Source: Tessaracoccus caeni (GTDB taxonomy: Bacteria > Actinomycetota > Actinomycetes > Propionibacteriales > Propionibacteriaceae). From it: 64,000 bases of DNA. The translations under genes were made by a program, and so were the position numbers. The stretch spans positions 1 through 64,000 of the forward strand of contig NZ_JARGDO010000001.1 of the NCBI RefSeq assembly GCF_029211185.1, given 5' to 3'. Positions 43,496 to 54,830 of the stretch are shown piece after piece. Each line of letters starts with the position of its first letter. Position 1 is the stretch's first letter. The notes beneath the pieces were generated by a model, which searched no databases, was not told the origin of the DNA, and saw nothing but the letters and a program-made list of their open reading frames with translations.

Positions 43496-44782
43496 TCAGA
43501 ACAGCCGGATCGGGCTGAGGATGTCAGCGGCGATCAGCACCACGCCGCCGAGCAGCAGGAAACCGCCGACGACATAGACCACGGGAAGCATTTTAGCCGT
43601 GTCGACGTGGCCAGGATCGGGCTTGCCCCTCAGGCGCGCCACACCGCGTTTCAGCCACTCATAGATCGCCCCGGCGATGTGGCCGCCGTCGAAGGGCACC
43701 AGCGGCACCAGATTGAGCAGCGCGACGAACAAATTGACCGAGCCCAGCAGCGAGAACCAGCTGGCCACACGCGACGCGGTGTCGAGCTTGTCGGTGACGC
43801 CGATCTCCCCCGCCACCATGGAGGCACCGACGATGGAGATGGGGCCGTTCGGATCGCGGGGCTTGCCCATCACCAGGTCCGCGCCCGTGTGATAGATCCG
43901 CACCGGGATGGTCGACAGCGCCACCACCGATTGCTTGGTCATCGTCCACATCTGCTTGGCGGTGGCGGCCGCGCCCCCGTAGACGTGCTCCTGCGTCGGC
44001 GCGACACCGAGGAAACCGGCCTCGACGGTCTTCGACGGATCCAGCCGGTCGGCGACGTGGTTGAGGGCCGTCGGCACCTCGGGCAGGACGAGCGTCTGGC
44101 CGTCGCGCAGCACCTCCACCACGGCCGGCTGATCGCGGTTCTCGCGGATCAAGTCGCCCATCTGCTCCCAGCTGGAGAGCGTGGTTCCGTTGAAGCTGAC
44201 GAGCACATCGCCCACCTCGATGCCCATCTTGAGGGCGGGCGTCACCGGATCTTCCGCGCGGCAGGTGGGGTCTTCACGGTCGGCCGCGATGATGCAGTCG
44301 CTCACCGTGGCGACCGTGAGGGTGGGCTGATAGGTGCCATGGAAGACGTTGAGACCGAGGAAGATCAGGAAGGCCAAGATGATGTTCATGGCAGGGCCGC
44401 CGGCCATGATGATGATCTTCTGCCAGGTCTTCTTCTCGTAGAACAGCCGGCCGCGATCCGCCTCGGTGATGGTCTCGTATTCGTAGGAGCGCGCGTTGTC
44501 GGCCACCCGGGTGAGCCATCCCGGCGGGGTGCCCGTCGCTTTGGCCGGCGGATACATGCCGACCAGACGCACGTAACCGCCCAGCGGCAGCAGCTTGATG
44601 CCGTATTCGGTCTCGCCGCGACGGAAGGTCCACAGGCGCTTGCCGAAGCCGACGAAGTACTCGGTGACCTTCACCCCGAACAGCTTGGCGGGCACCATGT
44701 GCCCCACCTCGTGCAGCGCGATGGAGGCCATCACGAGGGCAAGGAACAGCAGCGCGAAGCCGATCATGGCGACGACCGTCAT
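43496..44782 (-). CDS. rseP: site-2 protease family zinc metalloprotease (RseP/Rip1-like)
   Basis: This 428-residue membrane protease has the zinc motif [20 protein letters not shown] in TM1, a PDZ domain at about 180-270 ([20 protein letters not shown]) and [20 protein letters not shown] with the third ligand Asp. Members release anti-sigma factors or other membrane proteins. The ATG overlaps the dxr stop by 4 bp. The dxr-rseP-ispG order is standard in actinobacteria. Confidence 0.94.
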   Translation of the reverse strand: MTVVAMIGFALLFLALVMASIALHEVGHMVPAKLFGVKVTEYFVGFGKRLWTFRRGETEYGIKLLPLGGYVRLVGMYPPAKATGTPPGWLTRVADNARSYEYETITEADRGRLFYEKKTWQKIIIMAGGPAMNIILAFLIFLGLNVFHGTYQPTLTVATVSDCIIAADREDPTCRAEDPVTPALKMGIEVGDVLVSFNGTTLSSWEQMGDLIRENRDQPAVVEVLRDGQTLVLPEVPTALNHVADRLDPSKTVEAGFLGVAPTQEHVYGGAAATAKQMWTMTKQSVVALSTIPVRIYHTGADLVMGKPRDPNGPISIVGASMVAGEIGVTDKLDTASRVASWFSLLGSVNLFVALLNLVPLVPFDGGHIAGAIYEWLKRGVARLRGKPDPGHVDTAKMLPVVYVVGGFLLLGGVVLIAADILSPIRLF

Positions 44783-45963
44783 GCGGCGGCTCCCGTCAGC
44801 TCGGCGGCGCGGGTTCGACCCCATGCGTCGGCGGCCAGCACCGCGTCGAGTGTCAGTTCGCCGTCGGCGACGTGCCCGCCGGCGAGGTGCTCGTCGAGGC
44901 AGGCCTCGATGGTCTCGGTGATCCCGAGGAAGCTCAGTCGGCCGTCGCAGAAAGCATCGACGCAGGCCTCGTTGGCGGCGTTGTAGACGGCCGGGGCGGT
45001 GCCGCCGGCCTTGCCCGCGCGCCGAGCCAGCTCGACGGCCGGGAAGGTCGCGGAGTCGAGGGGTTCGAAGGTCCAGGTGGCGGCGGTCATCCAGTCGCAC
45101 GGCGACGCGGCGTCGGCCAACCGCTCCGGCCAGGTGAGCGCGATGCCGATCGGCAGCCTCATGTCGGGCGGCGAGGCCTGGGCGATGGTGGAACCGTCGT
45201 GGAACTCCACCATGGAGTGCACGATCGACTGCGGATGCACCGTCACGACGATGTCGTCCAGGTCGACGTCGTAGAGCAAACCAGCCTCGAGCAGTTCCAA
45301 ACCCTTGTTGACGAGGGTCGACGAGTTGATAGTGATCACGCGCCCCATGTCCCAGGTGGGATGCGCCATCGCCTGCTGCGGCGTCACGTCGGCGAGGTCG
45401 GCCTTGGTGCGACCCCTGAACGGACCGCCGGATGCCGTGAGGATGAGCCGGCGCACCTCGTCGGAGCGTCCGCCGCGCAGGGCTTGGGCGAAGGCAGAAT
45501 GCTCCGAGTCGACGGCGACGATCTGGCCCGGCTCGGCCGCCTGGGTGACCAGACGCCCGCCGATCACGAGCGACTCCTTGTTGGCCAGCGCCAAGGTGGT
45601 GCCGGCGCGCAGCGTGGCGAGGGTGGGCTTTAGTCCAGCGGCGCCGGTGATGGCGTTGACCACCACGTCACACGGCTTTGCCGCCAACTCTTCTGACGCA
45701 TCGGGGCCGAGCAGGAAGGCCGGCTGATCGGCCTCCACCAGGCCGCGTTCCTCGAGCAGACGCGCCAGGTCGTCGGCCTTCGACGCCTGAGCCAGGCCCA
45801 CGACGGCGGGCCGGAACTCGGCGATCTGGTCGGCCAGCAGCTCGAGATTGCCTCCGGAGGCAGACAGCCCTGCAACCTGAAACTGGTCGCTTCGCGTGGA
45901 GATCACGTCGAGGGTCTGGGTGCCGATGGAGCCTGTGCTCCCGAGCAGGACGATGGTGCGCAC
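44779..45963 (-). CDS. dxr: 1-deoxy-D-xylulose 5-phosphate reductoisomerase
   Basis: This 394-residue enzyme is of the MEP pathway. It has the NADPH-binding VLLGSTGSIGTQTLDVI, LALANKESLVIGGRLVTQA, VDSEHSAFAQALRGGRSDEV and LILTASGGPFRGRTKADLAD, and the family Trp-Asp-Met-Gly segment HPTWDMGRVITINSSTLVNK. The start is GTG. TAGACT 6 nt upstream and no ribosome binding site indicate a leaderless transcript, which probably continues through rseP. Confidence 0.96.
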   Translation of the reverse strand: MRTIVLLGSTGSIGTQTLDVISTRSDQFQVAGLSASGGNLELLADQIAEFRPAVVGLAQASKADDLARLLEERGLVEADQPAFLLGPDASEELAAKPCDVVVNAITGAAGLKPTLATLRAGTTLALANKESLVIGGRLVTQAAEPGQIVAVDSEHSAFAQALRGGRSDEVRRLILTASGGPFRGRTKADLADVTPQQAMAHPTWDMGRVITINSSTLVNKGLELLEAGLLYDVDLDDIVVTVHPQSIVHSMVEFHDGSTIAQASPPDMRLPIGIALTWPERLADAASPCDWMTAATWTFEPLDSATFPAVELARRAGKAGGTAPAVYNAANEACVDAFCDGRLSFLGITETIEACLDEHLAGGHVADGELTLDAVLAADAWGRTRAAELTGAAA

Positions 45964-46006
45964 CAGGCGAGTCTAGTCGTGCTCGGCATATGGAAGGATC
46001 GAACAC

Positions 46007-46711
46007 ATGTCGCTCGCCGGTGCTCCCCCAGTCGGAACTCCCGTCCCCTTCGCGATCACCCGGTGGGCGGCGGAACACGCCAGGGTGGTCGAGAAGCTGG
46101 TGTGGCGCAACGGGCTCGGCGGCATCACCGCGCGCCTCGCCGGTTCCGGGGATGCCCCGGCGCTGTACGCCAAGTGGAGCCCCTTCGATCTGTTGCCCGA
46201 GGCCGAACGGTTGTCCTGGCTGAGCGGCCGGCATCCGGCCCCGCGCATGGTCGACTTCGAGGAGGTCGACGACGGCTGGCTGCTGGTGAGCGCGGAACTT
46301 CCCGGCGAGAACGCGGTGTCGTCTCGGTGGAAGACGGATCCCGCTCGAGCGGCCTTCGCGATCGGCGAGGGGCTCGCCCTTCTCCATACCCTCGACCCGA
46401 CCGCGTGCCTTTTCGAGACGCCCGAATGGATCGGCTTCCAGGACGACGTGGACCTGCTGGTGGTCGCCCACGGCGACCCCTGCGCGCCCAACACGCTGCT
46501 CGCGGACGATGGTGCCTTCCTTGGCCACGTCGACCTGGGCGACCTCGGCGTCGCCGACCGCTGGGCCGATCTGGCCATCGCCTCCTGGTCGCTGGACTGG
46601 AACTTCGGCCCTGGCTACGAACAGCCCTTCTTCGACGGCTACGGCATCGCCCCTGACGCCGACCGGATCACCCACTACCGCAACCTCTGGAGCGCACCCG
46701 AAACGGAATGA
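46007..46711 (+). CDS. aminoglycoside 3'-phosphotransferase-like (APH family) kinase
   Basis: This 234-residue protein has the APH fold. VVAHGDPCAPNTLLADDG gives the catalytic HGDxxxxN loop, and LGHVDLGDLGVADRWADLAI supplies the metal-binding Asp and the A-D-R-W-x-D-L-A motif typical of APH(3'). The N-terminal ATP-binding lobe keeps an ALYAKW Lys. Many chromosomal members phosphorylate unknown small molecules, so resistance is not implied. GGAAGGA lies 10 nt before the ATG. It is divergent from dxr. Confidence 0.82.
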   Translation: MSLAGAPPVGTPVPFAITRWAAEHARVVEKLVWRNGLGGITARLAGSGDAPALYAKWSPFDLLPEAERLSWLSGRHPAPRMVDFEEVDDGWLLVSAELPGENAVSSRWKTDPARAAFAIGEGLALLHTLDPTACLFETPEWIGFQDDVDLLVVAHGDPCAPNTLLADDGAFLGHVDLGDLGVADRWADLAIASWSLDWNFGPGYEQPFFDGYGIAPDADRITHYRNLWSAPETE

Positions 46712-46722
46712 GCCGAACAAAA

Positions 46723-46775
46723 CTGGCTATCTGGCGCGGCGTGTACCTACTGCACACGCCACGCCAAATAACCAG
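46723..46775. terminator. long hairpin after the phosphotransferase gene
   Basis: The 22-nt arms 46723-46744 and 46754-46775 are complementary except at three positions and enclose a 9-nt loop. It starts 12 nt past the stop codon of the phosphotransferase, so it is either its terminator or a palindromic element. Confidence 0.5.
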
Positions 46776-46820
46776 CGCTATCCACGGCATCGAATGGCCC
46801 ATGGGGCTTCTCGGAGACAA

Positions 46821-46854
46821 ACGTGGGCCCGAGCGTTTCCGCTCGGGCCCACGT
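46821..46854 (-). terminator. terminator of gdhA
   Basis: ACGTGGGCCCGAGCG (46821-46835) and its perfect complement (46840-46854) form a 15-bp stem with a 4-nt loop, 14 nt past the gdhA stop. It is followed on the minus strand by TTTG. Confidence 0.8.
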
Positions 46855-46867
46855 AGCTGTGTCAGGC

Positions 46868-48217
<1,350 letters not shown>

Positions 48218-48347
48218 TCACGTCTGTAAAACCGAGGTGATTCTATTGCTTGGTCCGGTGTCGAGGGCAAGGACAGTCCACCAGACAAACGACCTGTTCC
48301 CGCGTTGACTAGGCATGACGCCGAGGATGACGCCGAAACTGTAACGT

Positions 48348-48383
48348 GACTGTGACATGACAGGTGCAGCGCATGTCACAGTC
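48348..48383 (-). terminator. hairpin after rlmN
   Basis: GACTGTGACATG (48348-48359) and CATGTCACAGTC (48372-48383) are perfect 12-nt arms around a 12-nt loop, 18 nt past the rlmN stop. The TGTGAC/GTCACA core also resembles a CRP-type half-site pair, but the spacing is wrong for that. Confidence 0.55.
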
Positions 48384-48400
48384 GGGTCTACGAGCCCCTC

Positions 48401-49525
48401 TCAGCCGGCTGTGGCGGAGGCGGCGAGCTGGCCGCAGGCGCCGTCGATCTCGCGGCCGCGGGTGTCGCGCAAGGTGACGGGGACGCCGCGTCGCTCCAAG
48501 GTCTGGATGAAGGCCTTCTCGTCCGACTTCCGCGACGCCGTCCACTTCGAGCCCGGCGTGGGGTTCAGCGGGATCAGATTGACGTGCACCCAGCCCCAGT
48601 CGCCGCGACGCTTCAGCACCTGGGCGAGCAGCTCGGCGCGGTGGGCTTGGTCGTTGATGTCGCGCATCATGGCGTACTCGATGGAGACGCGGCGCTTGGT
48701 GACGCGGGCGTACTCCCACGCGGCATCCACCACCTCGGCCACCTTCCACCGGTTGTTGATCGGCACGATCTCGTCGCGCAGCTCGTCGTCGGGGGCATGC
48801 AGACTGACGGCCAAGGTGAGAGGAATGCCCTCTTCGGTGAGCTGCTGAATCCGCGGCACCAGGCCGACGGTCGAGACGGTGATGCCTCGCGCGCTCATGC
48901 CGAAGCCACGCGGGGACGGGTCCACCATCTGGCGCACCGTGCCCATCACGGCCTTGTAATTGGCCAGCGGCTCCCCCATGCCCATGAACACCACGTTGTT
49001 CAACCGACCGGTGGCGCCCGGCACCACGCCGGATGCGAGCATCTGGTTGGCCGCCAGCACCTGGGCCGAGATCTCCGCCTGCGACAGGTTGCGCTTCAGG
49101 CCGTTCTGCCCCGTGGCGCAGAAGGGGCATGCCATGCCGCAGCCGGCCTGCGACGAGATGCAGAGCGTCGTCCGGCTGGGGTACTTCATCAGCACCGACT
49201 CCACCAGCGACCCGTCGAACAGCTTCCACAAGGTCTTGACGGTGGTGTCGCCGTCGCAGCTCAGCCGCGTGACCTGCTCCAGCAGCGACGGGAACAGTTG
49301 CGCCCCCAGCTCGTCGCGCAGCTGCGCGGGCACATCGGTGAACTGGGTGACGTCGTCCTCGAGCCGGTCGAAGACGTGCCGGCTGATCTGATCGGCCCGG
49401 AACTTGGGCAGGCCGATCCGCTGCATGGCGTCGACCCGCTCGTCCTGGGTGAGGTCCAGCCAGTGCTTGGGGGCCTTGCCGCGCGAGGGCGCGTCGAAGA
49501 CGAGGGGCAGAGGGGTGCGTTCCAT
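48401..49525 (-). CDS. rlmN: 23S rRNA (adenine2503-C2)/tRNA methyltransferase, radical SAM
   Basis: This 374-residue radical SAM enzyme methylates A2503 of 23S rRNA and A37 of some tRNAs. [20 protein letters not shown] holds the CxxxCxxC cluster ligands. [40 protein letters not shown] and the late [15 protein letters not shown] with the second methyl-carrying Cys are conserved. It starts 7 bp after the cdsA stop in the rpsB-to-rlmN gene series. Confidence 0.96.
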   Translation of the reverse strand: MERTPLPLVFDAPSRGKAPKHWLDLTQDERVDAMQRIGLPKFRADQISRHVFDRLEDDVTQFTDVPAQLRDELGAQLFPSLLEQVTRLSCDGDTTVKTLWKLFDGSLVESVLMKYPSRTTLCISSQAGCGMACPFCATGQNGLKRNLSQAEISAQVLAANQMLASGVVPGATGRLNNVVFMGMGEPLANYKAVMGTVRQMVDPSPRGFGMSARGITVSTVGLVPRIQQLTEEGIPLTLAVSLHAPDDELRDEIVPINNRWKVAEVVDAAWEYARVTKRRVSIEYAMMRDINDQAHRAELLAQVLKRRGDWGWVHVNLIPLNPTPGSKWTASRKSDEKAFIQTLERRGVPVTLRDTRGREIDGACGQLAASATAG

Positions 49526-49532
49526 AGAGGAA

Positions 49533-50393
49533 TCAGGCTCCGATCGTGAGGAAGAGGACCAGCCAGCCGGTGGGCACGGCCAGGATCAGCGCGTCCAGGC
49601 GGTCCATCCAGCCGCCATGTCCGGGCAGCAGATTGGACATGTCCTTGAGGCCGGCGTCGCGCTTGATCAGCGACTCCACCAGGTCGCCGACGACGGAGGC
49701 CAGCGACACCAGCAGCCCGAGCGGGATGCCCACCCACCACGGGGCGCCGAGAAGATAGATGCTGCCGAGGATGCCGAATCCGACGGCGAAGATCAGGCCG
49801 CCGGCGAAACCCTCCCAGGTCTTGCCCGGGCTGATCGACGGCGCCATCTTGTGCTTTCCGATCAGCACCCCGACGGTGTAGGCACCCACGTCGGAGGCGA
49901 TGCTGCAGATCAGGATCAGCCACATCCGCAGGGCGCCGTCGGTGGCGGCCATGGTGAGCGAGATGAAGCCGCCGAGCAGCGGAAGATAGGCGATCAGGAG
50001 TGCGCTGGCCGCGAGGTCGGCGATGAAGCCCTCTTGCCCCCGAAACACCCGGGTGGTCAGCACGGCGAGCATCGTCGCTCCCAGCACGATGACCACGATG
50101 CCCTCGGGCGAGAAACGCATCGGCCAGACCGAAGCCGCGTAGCCCAGGAGCACGCTGAGCACGGTGCCGATCGCCACCGGCACCACCTCCGGCTTGAGGC
50201 CCTTGAGGCGCAGCGCGCCCCCCACCTCGACGACCCCCATGCAGAGCGCGAAGGCCGCGATGGCGATGAACAGCCACGGCACCCACAGCAGGCCGACCGC
50301 AACCAAGCCGAACAGGGCGACGCCGACCCCGATGGCGGCGGGCAGGTTGCGCCCGGCCTTCGGGGTCGGCTTCAGCTCATACGGGGGCAGCAT
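49533..50393 (-). CDS. cdsA: phosphatidate cytidylyltransferase
   Basis: This 286-residue protein has about eight membrane helices and makes CDP-diacylglycerol from phosphatidate and CTP. The family signature is [20 protein letters not shown], then [35 protein letters not shown] and [20 protein letters not shown] precede it. The ATG overlaps the frr stop (TGATG), which decides the start. Confidence 0.95.
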   Translation of the reverse strand: MLPPYELKPTPKAGRNLPAAIGVGVALFGLVAVGLLWVPWLFIAIAAFALCMGVVEVGGALRLKGLKPEVVPVAIGTVLSVLLGYAASVWPMRFSPEGIVVIVLGATMLAVLTTRVFRGQEGFIADLAASALLIAYLPLLGGFISLTMAATDGALRMWLILICSIASDVGAYTVGVLIGKHKMAPSISPGKTWEGFAGGLIFAVGFGILGSIYLLGAPWWVGIPLGLLVSLASVVGDLVESLIKRDAGLKDMSNLLPGHGGWMDRLDALILAVPTGWLVLFLTIGA

Positions 50394-50950
50394 CAGACTT
50401 CGCTGAGCTCCGCTTCCTTGTTCTTGAGCAGCTCGTCGATCTTCTCCACGAACTTCTTCGTGGTGGCGTCGAGGGCCTTCTCGGCGCGCTTCAGCTCGTC
50501 CTCGCTGATCTCGCCCTCCTTCTCGGCCTTCTTCAGCGCATCCATCGAGTGACGACGGGTGTTGCGCACGGCGACCCTGTGGTCCTCGGCCTTGTGACGC
50601 GCCAGCTTGATGTACTCCTTGCGACGCTCCTCGGTGAGCTGAGGCATCACGATGCGCACGGAGTTGCCGTCGTTGCTGGGGTTGACGCCCAGGTCGGAGT
50701 CGCGGATGGCCTTCTCGATGCCACCCATCGCGCTGCGATCGAAGGGGGTGATCTGCAGCGAGCGCGGATCGGTGGAGGTGAAGGTGGCGAGCTGCTGCAG
50801 CGGGGTGGGCGCGCCGTAGTAGTCCACCAGCAACTTGTTGAACATCGCGGGGTGGGCTCGGCCCGTGCGGATGCTCGCGAAGTCTTCCCGCGCGTGCTCC
50901 ACCGCCATCTCCATCTTGAACTCGGCGTCGTTCTGGGTATCGGCGATCAT
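50393..50950 (-). CDS. frr: ribosome recycling factor
   Basis: This 185-residue RRF splits post-termination ribosomes with EF-G. FASIRTGRAHPAMFNKLLVD, PLQQLATFTSTDPRSLQITP and the helical C-terminus with RVAVRNTRRHSMDALKKAEK are canonical. GGAGCGATC lies before the ATG. It is coupled to cdsA and follows pyrH by 29 bp, the standard order. Confidence 0.97.
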   Translation of the reverse strand: MIADTQNDAEFKMEMAVEHAREDFASIRTGRAHPAMFNKLLVDYYGAPTPLQQLATFTSTDPRSLQITPFDRSAMGGIEKAIRDSDLGVNPSNDGNSVRIVMPQLTEERRKEYIKLARHKAEDHRVAVRNTRRHSMDALKKAEKEGEISEDELKRAEKALDATTKKFVEKIDELLKNKEAELSEV

Positions 50951-50979
50951 GGCGATCGCTCCTTCCTTGCTGTTGAGTG

Positions 50980-51693
50980 TTATCGAGTGACGAGGGTTCC
51001 GATGTCATCGCCGCCGACGATGCGGGCGATGTTGCCATCCACGGAGAGGTTGAAGAACACGATGTTGAGGTTGTTGTCGCGCGCCAGGGCGATCGCGGTG
51101 GCGTCGGCGACCTTGAGATCCTCGGCCAGGAACTGGTCGTAGGTGAGGTGGCGGTACATCTTCGCGTCCGGGTCGACGCGGGGGTCGGCGTTGTAGACGC
51201 CGTCCACGCCCTGCTTGCCCATCAGCAGCGCGTCGGCGCCGATCTCCAGGGCCCGCTGGGCGGCGACCGTGTCGGTGGAGAAGTACGGCATGCCCGAGCC
51301 GGCGCCGAAGATCACCACGCGCCCCTTGTCGAGATGGCGCTCGGCCTTGCGGGGAATGTAGGGCTCGGCCACCTGGCTCATCGTGATCGCCGACTGCACT
51401 CGGGTGACGACACCTTCCTTCTCGCAGAAGTCCTGCAGTGCGAGGCAGTTCATGACGGTGCCGAGCATGCCCATGTAGTCGGCCCGGTCGCGCGCCATGC
51501 CGCTCTGCGAGAGCTCGGCGCCGCGGAAGAAGTTGCCGCCGCCCACGACGATCGCCACCTGCGTGCCACCCTGAACGACCTGCGCGATCTCCTTGGAGAT
51601 CGCCGACACCACGACGGGATCCACGCCGAGCTTGCCACCGCCGAAGACTTCGCCGGACAGCTTGAGCAGAACGCGCTTGTAAGGCTTACTCAT
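50980..51693 (-). CDS. pyrH: UMP kinase
   Basis: This 237-residue amino-acid-kinase-fold protein phosphorylates UMP to [43 protein letters not shown] and [20 protein letters not shown] are signature regions. GGGGAAG precedes the ATG. A hairpin at 51714-51743 separates it from tsf, so pyrH-frr-cdsA-rlmN probably has its own promoter or depends on read-through. Confidence 0.97.
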   Translation of the reverse strand: MSKPYKRVLLKLSGEVFGGGKLGVDPVVVSAISKEIAQVVQGGTQVAIVVGGGNFFRGAELSQSGMARDRADYMGMLGTVMNCLALQDFCEKEGVVTRVQSAITMSQVAEPYIPRKAERHLDKGRVVIFGAGSGMPYFSTDTVAAQRALEIGADALLMGKQGVDGVYNADPRVDPDAKMYRHLTYDQFLAEDLKVADATAIALARDNNLNIVFFNLSVDGNIARIVGGDDIGTLVTR

Positions 51694-51713
51694 GGACTTC
51701 CCCTCATATGTTC

Positions 51714-51743
51714 GTGCGCCGCGATGTATCCATCGCGGCGCAC
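51714..51743 (-). terminator. terminator between tsf and pyrH
   Basis: GTGCGCCGCGATG (51714-51726) and its perfect complement (51731-51743) form a 13-bp stem with a 4-nt loop, 36 nt past the tsf stop. Confidence 0.7.
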
Positions 51744-51779
51744 GTTACTTTACTGCGTTTGTTCAGCGCTTATCCGAGA

Positions 51780-52592
51780 TCAGGCGCCGACGGCGAAGCG
51801 CGCGAAGCGCACCACCTTTGTGTTGTTGGCGTCGAGCACGGCGCCCACCGACTTCTTGTCCTCCCAGACGGCCGCCTGGTCGAGCAGGGCGACGTCCTTG
51901 AAGTAGCCGGTCACGCGACCCTCGATGATGCGCGGCAGCGCACCCTCGGGCTTGCCCTCTTCGCGAGCAGTGGCCTCGGCGATGCGACGCTCGTTCTCGA
52001 CGATGTCGGCCGGCACGTCGTCACGGGACACGTAGGCGGGAGACATGGCAGCGATCTGCATGGCCACCTGGTGAGCCAGCTCCTCGTTGCCACCCTCGAG
52101 CTCGACGAGCACGCCCACCTGGGGCGGAAGGTCGGCGGCGCGACGGTGCAGGTAGAGGTGCGTGGCGCCGTCGTAGTTGGCGACGTTGACCAGCGAGATG
52201 TTCTCGCCGATCTTGGCGCCCAGCTCCTTGACGGCCTCCTCGACCACAGCGCCGCCGGCCAGGGTGGCCGCATTGGCGGCAGCCAGATCCTTGGCACCGG
52301 AGGCGGTGACGGCGTCGACGATCTGCTCGGCCAGGCCGACGAACTCGGCGTTCTTGGCGACGAAGTCGGTCTCGGCGGCGAACTGGATCAGCACGCCGTC
52401 GCGGCCCGCGACGATGCCATTGGTGGCCTCGCGGTCGGCACGCTTGGCGGCCTTGGCCAGGCCGGAGATCCGCAGGCCTTCCACGGCCTTGTCGAAGTCG
52501 CCGTCGGCCTCGGTGAGGGCCCGCTTGGCGTCCATCATGCCCGCGCCGGTGGCGTCGCGGAGCTTCTTCACATCAGCGGCAGTGATTGCCAT
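51780..52592 (-). CDS. tsf: translation elongation factor Ts
   Basis: This 270-residue EF-Ts regenerates EF-Tu-GTP. The N-terminal module [20 protein letters not shown], the [20 protein letters not shown] strand and [20 protein letters not shown] are canonical. It follows rpsB by 33 bp with CAGGAGG-type sequence in the gap, so the two share a transcript. A hairpin follows the gene. Confidence 0.97.
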   Translation of the reverse strand: MAITAADVKKLRDATGAGMMDAKRALTEADGDFDKAVEGLRISGLAKAAKRADREATNGIVAGRDGVLIQFAAETDFVAKNAEFVGLAEQIVDAVTASGAKDLAAANAATLAGGAVVEEAVKELGAKIGENISLVNVANYDGATHLYLHRRAADLPPQVGVLVELEGGNEELAHQVAMQIAAMSPAYVSRDDVPADIVENERRIAEATAREEGKPEGALPRIIEGRVTGYFKDVALLDQAAVWEDKKSVGAVLDANNTKVVRFARFAVGA

Positions 52593-52625
52593 AGTGCTTC
52601 TTTACTTCCGTTCCAGGAGGGGTGA

Positions 52626-53498
52626 TCAGTTGGTTTCGGTGGCGGGAGCCTCGACGGCTTCCTCGGCCGGAGCGGCTTCCTCGGCAGGAGCCTCAGCGGC
52701 GGGCGCCTCCGGGGCGACCTCGGCGACGGGGGCCTCGTCGGCACCCAGCAGCTCGCGCTCCCAGTCGGGCATGGGCTCGGCCGGGGTCTCCTCGGCGCTG
52801 CGGCCGGAGGAACGCTCGATCAGGCCCTCGGCGACGGCGTCGGCGATGATGCGGGTGAGCAGCGCCACCGAGCGGATCGCGTCGTCGTTACCGGGAACCG
52901 CGAAGTCGACCTCGTCGGGATCGCAGTTGGTGTCGAGGATGCCGACGATCGGGATGTTCAGCTTGCGGGCCTCGTCAACGGCGAGGCGCTCCTTCTTGGT
53001 GTCGACGATCCACACGGCCTGCGGGGTCTTGGCCATGTCGCGGATGCCACCGAGGGTCTTGCTCAGCTTGTTCTTCTCGCGCTCGAGCTGGAGCAGTTCC
53101 TTCTTGGTGAGGCCGCTGCCGGCGACATCGGTGAAGTCGCGGCCCTCGAGCTCCTTGAGGCGCGAGACGCGCTGGCTCACGGTCTGCAGGTTGGTGAGCA
53201 TGCCGCCCAGCCAACGCTGGTTGACGTAGGGCATGCCGACGCGGGTGGCCTGCTCCTGAATGGCCTCCTGGGCCTGCTTCTTGGTGCCGACGAACAGCAC
53301 CTGGCCGCCGCGGGCGACGGTCGACTTGACGAACTTGTACGCCTTGTCGATGTAGGTGAGCGACAGCTGCAGGTCGATGATGTAGATGCCGTTGCGTTCG
53401 GTGAAGATGAAACGCTTCATCTTCGGGTTCCAACGACGGGTCTGATGCCCGAAGTGAACGCCGTTCTCGAGCAACTGGCGAGCGGTTACCACGGCCAT
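52626..53498 (-). CDS. rpsB: 30S ribosomal protein S2
   Basis: This 290-residue S2 carries [60 protein letters not shown] and [20 protein letters not shown]. The last ~45 residues are an acidic Ala/Glu/Pro-rich extension ([20 protein letters not shown]) common in high-GC actinobacteria. It heads rpsB-tsf. A structured leader lies 32-67 nt upstream of the ATG. Confidence 0.97.
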   Translation of the reverse strand: MAVVTARQLLENGVHFGHQTRRWNPKMKRFIFTERNGIYIIDLQLSLTYIDKAYKFVKSTVARGGQVLFVGTKKQAQEAIQEQATRVGMPYVNQRWLGGMLTNLQTVSQRVSRLKELEGRDFTDVAGSGLTKKELLQLEREKNKLSKTLGGIRDMAKTPQAVWIVDTKKERLAVDEARKLNIPIVGILDTNCDPDEVDFAVPGNDDAIRSVALLTRIIADAVAEGLIERSSGRSAEETPAEPMPDWERELLGADEAPVAEVAPEAPAAEAPAEEAAPAEEAVEAPATETN

Positions 53499-53529
53499 GG
53501 CCGTATCCTTTTCCGGCAGGCCTACGGGC

Positions 53530-53565
53530 CCACCTCTGCTTGGGTGAGGCGACGCCTCACGGTGG
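53530..53565 (-). promoter_or_regulatory. nested hairpin in the rpsB leader
   Basis: GTGAGGCG (53544-53551) and CGCCTCAC (53553-53560) pair around a single base. The outer CCACC (53530-53534) pairs with GGTGG (53561-53565) across an internal loop. It lies 32-67 nt before rpsB and could be an S2-responsive leader or a promoter-proximal attenuator. The 319-bp gap 53499-53817 holds no gene that I can support. Confidence 0.35.
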
Positions 53566-53817
53566 TTCTCTGCCCCTTGACCTCTCGATCAGGAGCCCTG
53601 ATGCGCCCGTCCGACACCCCCGACGAATCGGGACCACGTGGCGGCCGTGCGACGTAAGTCGCGCTGCGCATGCGAAGTCAACCCAGGTGGGTTGCCGGTC
53701 CATCCTATGCCCCAGCCGTCACACCATCAAAACGGCTTCGAGCGAGCATCTCGAAGCGAGGTTTCCACAGGTGGGAACCCGATGGGAAATCTGGGGCGCC
53801 GAAACCAATCATGGGAC

Positions 53818-54726
53818 ATGCGACGACTGATAGCTGCGCTCGTCTCGGTCGCTCTGCTGTGGGCCGCGCCCACCGCATGGGCCGATGACGGACTGAAACT
53901 GGAATTGCCCGTTCCCGGCCAGGCCGTGCGCCCGTTCGATCCTGGGCCTACGCGCTACTCTGCCGGGCACCGGGGGGTCGATCTGGAGGGCAGAGAGGGT
54001 GACGAGGTGCGCGCGGCCGCACCGGGAACGATCTTCTTCGCCGGGAAGGTGGCGGGCACTCCATCGGTGTCGGTCGACCACGGCAACGGACTCCGCACCA
54101 CCTACACCCCGGTCTCGCCCAGCGTCGGCAAGGGCGACATCGTCTCGGCGGGGGACGTGATCGGCACGCTCGCGGCGGGACACTGCACGCCGCAAGCCTG
54201 TCTGCACTGGGGGCTCACCGACGGCGAGGACTACTTCAACCCCCTGCACTACACCGAGGCCCGCGTGATCCGGCTGCTGCCTGCCGGCTCCCAACCCGAG
54301 ATCAAGGTTCCCCTCCCTCCTGCTCTCGCACCAACGGCGGCCACCGGAGACGCGCCCGTGAGCGGCAGGATCACGTCGCGCTACGGCATGCGCGTCCACC
54401 CGGTCACGGGCGTCTACAAGCTGCACGACGGGCTCGACTTCGCCGCGCCCTGCGGCACGACCATCTCGCTCCCCTGGGCCGGCACCGTGAGCTCGGCCGG
54501 ATGGGACGGTGGCTATGGGTACCGGGTGATCGTCGATCACGGCGACGGGCTCCGCACGGCCTACGCGCACCTCCCCGACGTGGGCGTCAGCATCGGCCAG
54601 GAACTGGCGGCCGGATCTCAGGTGGGTGTGGTGGGCACCACGGGCTACTCCACCGGCTGTCACTTGCACTGGATGGCCTGGCGCGACGGCAGCCTGATCG
54701 ATCCGGAGTCGCTGTTGGAGGGATAG
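53818..54726 (+). CDS. secreted protein with two M23 peptidase domains
   Basis: This 302-residue protein has a signal peptide MRRLIAALVSVALLWAAPTA ending near AWA. It has two tandem M23 (LytM) domains. The first (about 45-145) has GHRGVDLEGREG, but its final motif is QACLHWGL, with Cys where the HxH pair needs its first His. The second (about 185-300) is complete: YKLHDGLDFAAPCGTTISLP and TGCHLHWMAWRDGS. M23 enzymes cut peptidoglycan peptide bridges. The first domain is probably non-catalytic and may bind the wall or regulate. The start at 53818 is chosen for the signal peptide. Translation from further upstream is possible but not supported. Confidence 0.88.
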   Translation: MRRLIAALVSVALLWAAPTAWADDGLKLELPVPGQAVRPFDPGPTRYSAGHRGVDLEGREGDEVRAAAPGTIFFAGKVAGTPSVSVDHGNGLRTTYTPVSPSVGKGDIVSAGDVIGTLAAGHCTPQACLHWGLTDGEDYFNPLHYTEARVIRLLPAGSQPEIKVPLPPALAPTAATGDAPVSGRITSRYGMRVHPVTGVYKLHDGLDFAAPCGTTISLPWAGTVSSAGWDGGYGYRVIVDHGDGLRTAYAHLPDVGVSIGQELAAGSQVGVVGTTGYSTGCHLHWMAWRDGSLIDPESLLEG

Positions 54727-54830
54727 GAGCGCGGGTCGATGAGACGCCTGCGGCACACACCATGTGGACGAGTCTCACGCCTCCCACATCTGGGGCGAGA
54801 GATCACGGATGGCGAGAGTCTCAGTCGGAA

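Noticed and set aside
46007-46711. Acquired aminoglycoside resistance gene
   Set aside because: Only generic APH motifs are visible, with host-like base composition and no mobile-element flanks. Substrate cannot be claimed.
48348-48383. CRP/GlxR operator controlling gdhA
   Set aside because: The TGTGAC and GTCACA halves are about 16 nt apart, against about 4-6 nt in the consensus. The position after rlmN fits a terminator better.
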